DNA from: Bacteroidota bacterium
Lineage (GTDB): Bacteria; Bacteroidota; Ignavibacteria; Ignavibacteriales; Ignavibacteriaceae
NCBI GenBank assembly: GCA_021796135.1
Contig: JAJYOQ010000024.1
Coordinates: forward strand, 1 to 18,195
DNA: 18,195 nt
Direction of reading: 5' to 3'
In this document: in pieces, positions 15,449 to 18,195 of the stretch
Numbering within the stretch: the first letter of the stretch is position 1
How the letters are laid out: each line of letters begins with the position of its first letter
Program-made: the position numbers and the translations under genes
The notes under the pieces: generated by a model
Database searches by the model: none
What the model was told of the DNA's origin: nothing
What the model saw: the letters and a program-made list of their open reading frames with translations, nothing else

Positions 15449-16693
15449 ATGATTTCTATTATAATTCTGTCTATAGTTTTGATACTTATTGCAGTACGCC
15501 AAATTGGAAAGATTAAACTTCAAATATGGCAGATTATGTCTATCGGTGCCCTGGCTGCTTTATTAACAGGACAAATAAATCTTTCAGCAGCTTTTAAAGC
15601 TATAGATTTTGATGTTATTATTTTTCTATTTGGAATGTTTGTTATCGGACAAGCTATTGAAGAAAGTGGATATTTATCGCATTTCTCTTATCAATTATAT
15701 AACCGCGCTGTTTCGCTGGATCTTTTATTATTGATAATTTTATTCACTATGGGAATTGCCTCAGCTTTTTTAATGAACGATACGGTTGCTATTATCGGGA
15801 CGCCGGTTATTTTACTAATTGCAAAAAAAAATAATATTCGACCCAAGATATTACTTCTTGCGTTAGCATTTTCAGTAACTATAGGCAGTGTTATGAGCCC
15901 TATAGGTAATCCGCAAAATTTAATAATTGCAATAAACGGCGGACTAAGCAATTCTTTTTCGGAGTTTTTAAAGGCTCTTTTTATTCCGACTATAGTAAAT
16001 TTATTTATCGCCTTCGCTGTATTAAGATTATATTATAAAGATGATTTTCGCAAAAAATTATTAAATCATCCTAAAAAACCTATAAAAGATAAAGTTCTTG
16101 CTTCGTTATCAAAAGTATCTCTCCTGGTTATGTTAATTCTAGTTGTAGTAAAAATCATATTTAGTGTTTTATCTCTTAGTGTTGATTTTAGATTAACATA
16201 CATTGCTGTGGGTGCTGCTTTGCCGATTATTCTCTTTAGTAAGAAAAGAGTGTCTATAATAAAAAATATCGACTGGAGTACCTTGATATTTTTTGTTTCA
16301 ATGTTTATTCTAATGCAAAGCGTTTGGAATAGTGGAATATTTCAATATGAAATTAATAATCATAATATCCAATTAAATTCTACTGATATGATTTTGACTG
16401 TTAGTGTTACTTTAAGTCAGCTTATTTCAAATGTCCCCCTTGTTGCATTATATTTGCCTTTATTGTTGAAACTTGGCGCTGGTGCTAAAGAAATGATGGC
16501 TTTGGCAGCAGGGAGCACAATTGCCGGAAATCTGTTTATACTAGGTGCAGCAAGTAATATCATAATTATTCAAAATGCCGAAAAACGAACAGGCGACACA
16601 TTAACTTTTTTAGATTTTGCACGAATAGGTATTCCTCTTACAATATTGAATTTACTGGTTTATTATTTTTACCTCCAGTATTTCTTTAAATAA
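15449..16693 (+). CDS. Ion-transporter-superfamily membrane protein (SLC13/ArsB/NhaD-like)
   Basis: About 414 residues (423 if the upstream ATG at 15422, overlapping the NUDIX gene by 26 bases, is used). It is hydrophobic throughout with roughly 10-12 membrane segments. The two-fold repeat of the ion-transporter superfamily is visible. Numbering from 15422, IDFDVIIFLFGMFVIGQAIEESG (61-83) is echoed by IDWSTLIFFVSMFILMQSVW (283-302), MNDTVAIIGTPVI (118-130) by ISNVPLVALYLPL (335-347), and SPIGNPQNLIIA (159-170) by GAASNIIII (375-383). These hairpin motifs form the substrate site in the family. The substrate could be a dicarboxylate, arsenite, another anion, or Na+/H+ exchange; sequence does not decide. 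I prefer the start at 15449, one base after the NUDIX stop, which begins directly with a membrane helix. Confidence 0.8.
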   Translation: MISIIILSIVLILIAVRQIGKIKLQIWQIMSIGALAALLTGQINLSAAFKAIDFDVIIFLFGMFVIGQAIEESGYLSHFSYQLYNRAVSLDLLLLIILFTMGIASAFLMNDTVAIIGTPVILLIAKKNNIRPKILLLALAFSVTIGSVMSPIGNPQNLIIAINGGLSNSFSEFLKALFIPTIVNLFIAFAVLRLYYKDDFRKKLLNHPKKPIKDKVLASLSKVSLLVMLILVVVKIIFSVLSLSVDFRLTYIAVGAALPIILFSKKRVSIIKNIDWSTLIFFVSMFILMQSVWNSGIFQYEINNHNIQLNSTDMILTVSVTLSQLISNVPLVALYLPLLLKLGAGAKEMMALAAGSTIAGNLFILGAASNIIIIQNAEKRTGDTLTFLDFARIGIPLTILNLLVYYFYLQYFFK

Positions 16694-16710
16694 TTTTCTA
16701 TTCAAGTTCA

Positions 16711-16726
16711 AATTTTCATGAAAATT
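16711..16726. repeat. Perfect 16-bp palindrome AATTTTCATGAAAATT
   Basis: All eight symmetric pairs match. It starts 17 bases after the transporter stop and about 60 bases before the alaS -7 element. As a hairpin it would be an all-A/T six-pair stem with a CATG loop, followed by ATTTATT, too weak for a convincing terminator. A protein-binding site is as likely. Function not assigned. Confidence 0.4.
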
Positions 16727-16784
16727 ATTTATTATCGCTTTTGTAACTTGCTCCTTTCCTGTTTAAGCTATGTATCGATTTCCT

Positions 16785-16792
16785 TATCTTTG
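16785..16792 (+). promoter_or_regulatory. -7 element of the probable alaS promoter
   Basis: TATCTTTG matches TAnnTTTG, 27 bases before the alaS ATG. No TTG stands at the usual -33 distance. Initiation a few bases downstream would leave a leader of about 20 nt. Confidence 0.4.
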
Positions 16793-16819
16793 TAATTAAA
16801 AAAATGTGAGTAAAAATAA

Positions 16820-18184
16820 ATGACCTCAAGAGAAATAAGACAACAATTTTTAGATTTCTTTCAAAGTAAACAACATAAAATAGTCCATAGTGCTCCTGTT
16901 GTTCCTTTTGATGATCCGACCCTCCTTTTTACCAATGCAGGAATGAACCAATTCAAAGATGTTTTCCTTGGTACAGGTTCACGTGAATATAAACGTGCTG
17001 CCGATACTCAAAAATGTATACGCGTCAGCGGTAAACATAATGACCTTGAAGAAGTCGGGCATGATACATATCACCATACGTTTTTTGAAATGCTGGGAAA
17101 TTGGTCGTTTGGTGATTACTATAAGAAAGAAGCAATTCAATGGGCTTGGGAGTTATTAACTGAGGTTTGGAAATTGCCTAAAGAAAGACTTTGGGCTACA
17201 GTCTATAGAGAGGATAATGAAGCTTTAGATTTATGGAAGAATTATACGGATATTAATCCGAAGCATATACTAAAATTTGATGAAAAAGATAATTTTTGGG
17301 AAATGGGGGAAACCGGACCCTGCGGACCCTGCTCAGAAATCCATATTAACCTAAGCCAAGATTTCGATAATCCAAAATATGTAAATGCAGGCGTGCCGGA
17401 ATGTATCGAAATATGGAATCTTGTCTTTATTCAATATAACCGTGACTCCAATGGCGTCCTCCATGAACTGCCTGCAAAGCACATAGACACGGGAATGGGT
17501 TTTGAAAGAGTTTGTGCTGTAATGCAGCAAAAACAATCTAATTATGATACCGATGTCTTTATGCCTCTAATTGAAGCAGTATCTGATATATCGTTAATAA
17601 AGTATGAGAAAGAAGAAGATAAGATTTCTATGAGAGTAATTGCAGATCATATCAGAACTCTAACGTTTGCAATTACAGACGGTGCTGTTCCCGGCAATGA
17701 CGGTCGTGGCTATGTACTTAGGAGAATCCTTCGACGCGCTTCCCGATACGGCAGAAAATTAAATTTGAAAAAACCGTTTCTTTATAAATTAGTTAGCGTA
17801 GTTGTGTCTTCTATGGGAGATGTATTCCCGGAAATTAGAGAAAAACAAAACTATGTTGAAAAGGTAATACGTGCAGAAGAAGAGAGCTTTAATACAACGC
17901 TTGATCATGGAATTGAATTATTTGACGAAGTTATAAATAAACTATCTTTAGGCAACTTAAAAACCATTCCAGGAATAGAGATATTTAAGTTGTATGATAC
18001 TTTTGGTTTCCCAGTAGATCTTACAAATGTCATGGCAAAAGAAAAAGGATTTACACTAGATGATGAGGGCTTCAATAAATTAATGAATGAGCAAAAAAAT
18101 CGTGCACGTGAAGCTTCAAAAGATAAATTTGCCTCAATTAATATTTCAATAAACAATCTTGATACATTTGAATTACTTTATTAA
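16820..18184 (+). CDS. alaS: Alanyl-tRNA synthetase, catalytic part only (early in-frame stop)
   Basis: AlaRS charges tRNA-Ala. The 454 codons cover the class II aminoacylation core and most of the tRNA-recognition region. [15 protein letters not shown] (37-51) and [20 protein letters not shown] with [16 protein letters not shown] (64-100, Arg68) span motifs 1-2; [11 protein letters not shown] (221-231) and [15 protein letters not shown] (292-306) cover the ATP site and motif 3. [12 protein letters not shown] and [11 protein letters not shown] follow as usual. The frame then meets TAA at 18182-18184, where homologues run on into the editing domain (HxxxH, CxxxH) and C-Ala, to about 870 residues. 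The stop lies 11 bases before the window ends, so the rest cannot be seen. It could be a sequencing or assembly error, a split gene, or a true truncation. No Shine-Dalgarno precedes the ATG. Confidence 0.85.
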   Translation: MTSREIRQQFLDFFQSKQHKIVHSAPVVPFDDPTLLFTNAGMNQFKDVFLGTGSREYKRAADTQKCIRVSGKHNDLEEVGHDTYHHTFFEMLGNWSFGDYYKKEAIQWAWELLTEVWKLPKERLWATVYREDNEALDLWKNYTDINPKHILKFDEKDNFWEMGETGPCGPCSEIHINLSQDFDNPKYVNAGVPECIEIWNLVFIQYNRDSNGVLHELPAKHIDTGMGFERVCAVMQQKQSNYDTDVFMPLIEAVSDISLIKYEKEEDKISMRVIADHIRTLTFAITDGAVPGNDGRGYVLRRILRRASRYGRKLNLKKPFLYKLVSVVVSSMGDVFPEIREKQNYVEKVIRAEEESFNTTLDHGIELFDEVINKLSLGNLKTIPGIEIFKLYDTFGFPVDLTNVMAKEKGFTLDDEGFNKLMNEQKNRAREASKDKFASINISINNLDTFELLY

Positions 18185-18195
18185 CGATATATCAG

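Noticed and set aside
18160..18195. Programmed frameshift to rescue the alaS stop
   Set aside because: No canonical X-XXY-YYZ slippery heptamer or prfB-like signal precedes the TAA, and the 11 bases left in the window are too few to show which frame continues AlaRS.
1..18195. tRNA, rRNA, CRISPR array, insertion sequence, prophage or defence genes
   Set aside because: None was recognised: no repeat-spacer pattern, transposase motif or terminal inverted repeats, and the intergenic gaps hold no cloverleaf-like sequence by eye.

Overview
The window is about 18 kb of AT-rich bacterial chromosome carrying mostly housekeeping genes. The organism looks like a Gram-negative member of the Bacteroidota/Chlorobiota/Ignavibacteriota (FCB) group. 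Three things suggest this. The AlaRS motif-2 region reads [20 protein letters not shown], the form usual in that group. Three intergenic regions carry the FCB-type -7 promoter element TAnnTTTG, and many starts lack a Shine-Dalgarno sequence. An LPS heptose epimerase implies an outer membrane. The placement within FCB (Ignavibacteria-like) is inference from gene content; no rRNA is present to settle it.

Region 1 (1-4565, + strand): the end of hemE, then hemN, a HemY-type protoporphyrinogen oxidase, hemB and a small MmcQ/YjbR-family gene. Spacing is tight and all genes run the same way, so this is probably one heme-biosynthesis operon. It pairs an oxygen-independent coproporphyrinogen oxidase with a protoporphyrinogen oxidase of the oxygen-using family.

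Region 2 (4566-7189, + strand): a YceI-like protein, a nitroreductase-fold flavoprotein, a pirin and a MarR-family regulator. A promoter ahead of the first gene is overlaid by a 30-bp imperfect dyad with a perfect 12-bp core (ATGTTGCAACAT). This is the most distinctive regulatory signal in the window and suggests a small MarR-controlled stress or electrophile-response unit.

Region 3 (7196-13343, - strand): cobalamin-dependent methionine synthase metH, followed by an exported protein joining a YncE/YVTN-type beta-propeller to a phosphoesterase (alkaline-phosphatase-like) domain. The second start sits directly at the metH stop. The metH leader is short and holds no cobalamin riboswitch.

Region 4 (13465-18195): hldD (+), a strikingly acidic small protein (-), a MutT-like NUDIX hydrolase and an ion-transporter-superfamily membrane protein (+), then alaS (+). 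The alaS reading frame stops after 454 codons, just past the aminoacylation domain and 11 bases before the window ends. It lacks the editing and C-terminal domains expected of the family.

No mobile element, CRISPR array, rRNA or tRNA was seen, and no intergenic gap exceeds 300 bases. I did not find a clearly new multi-gene system. The best candidates for follow-up are the MarR/YceI unit and its operator, the acidic protein, and the interrupted alaS.
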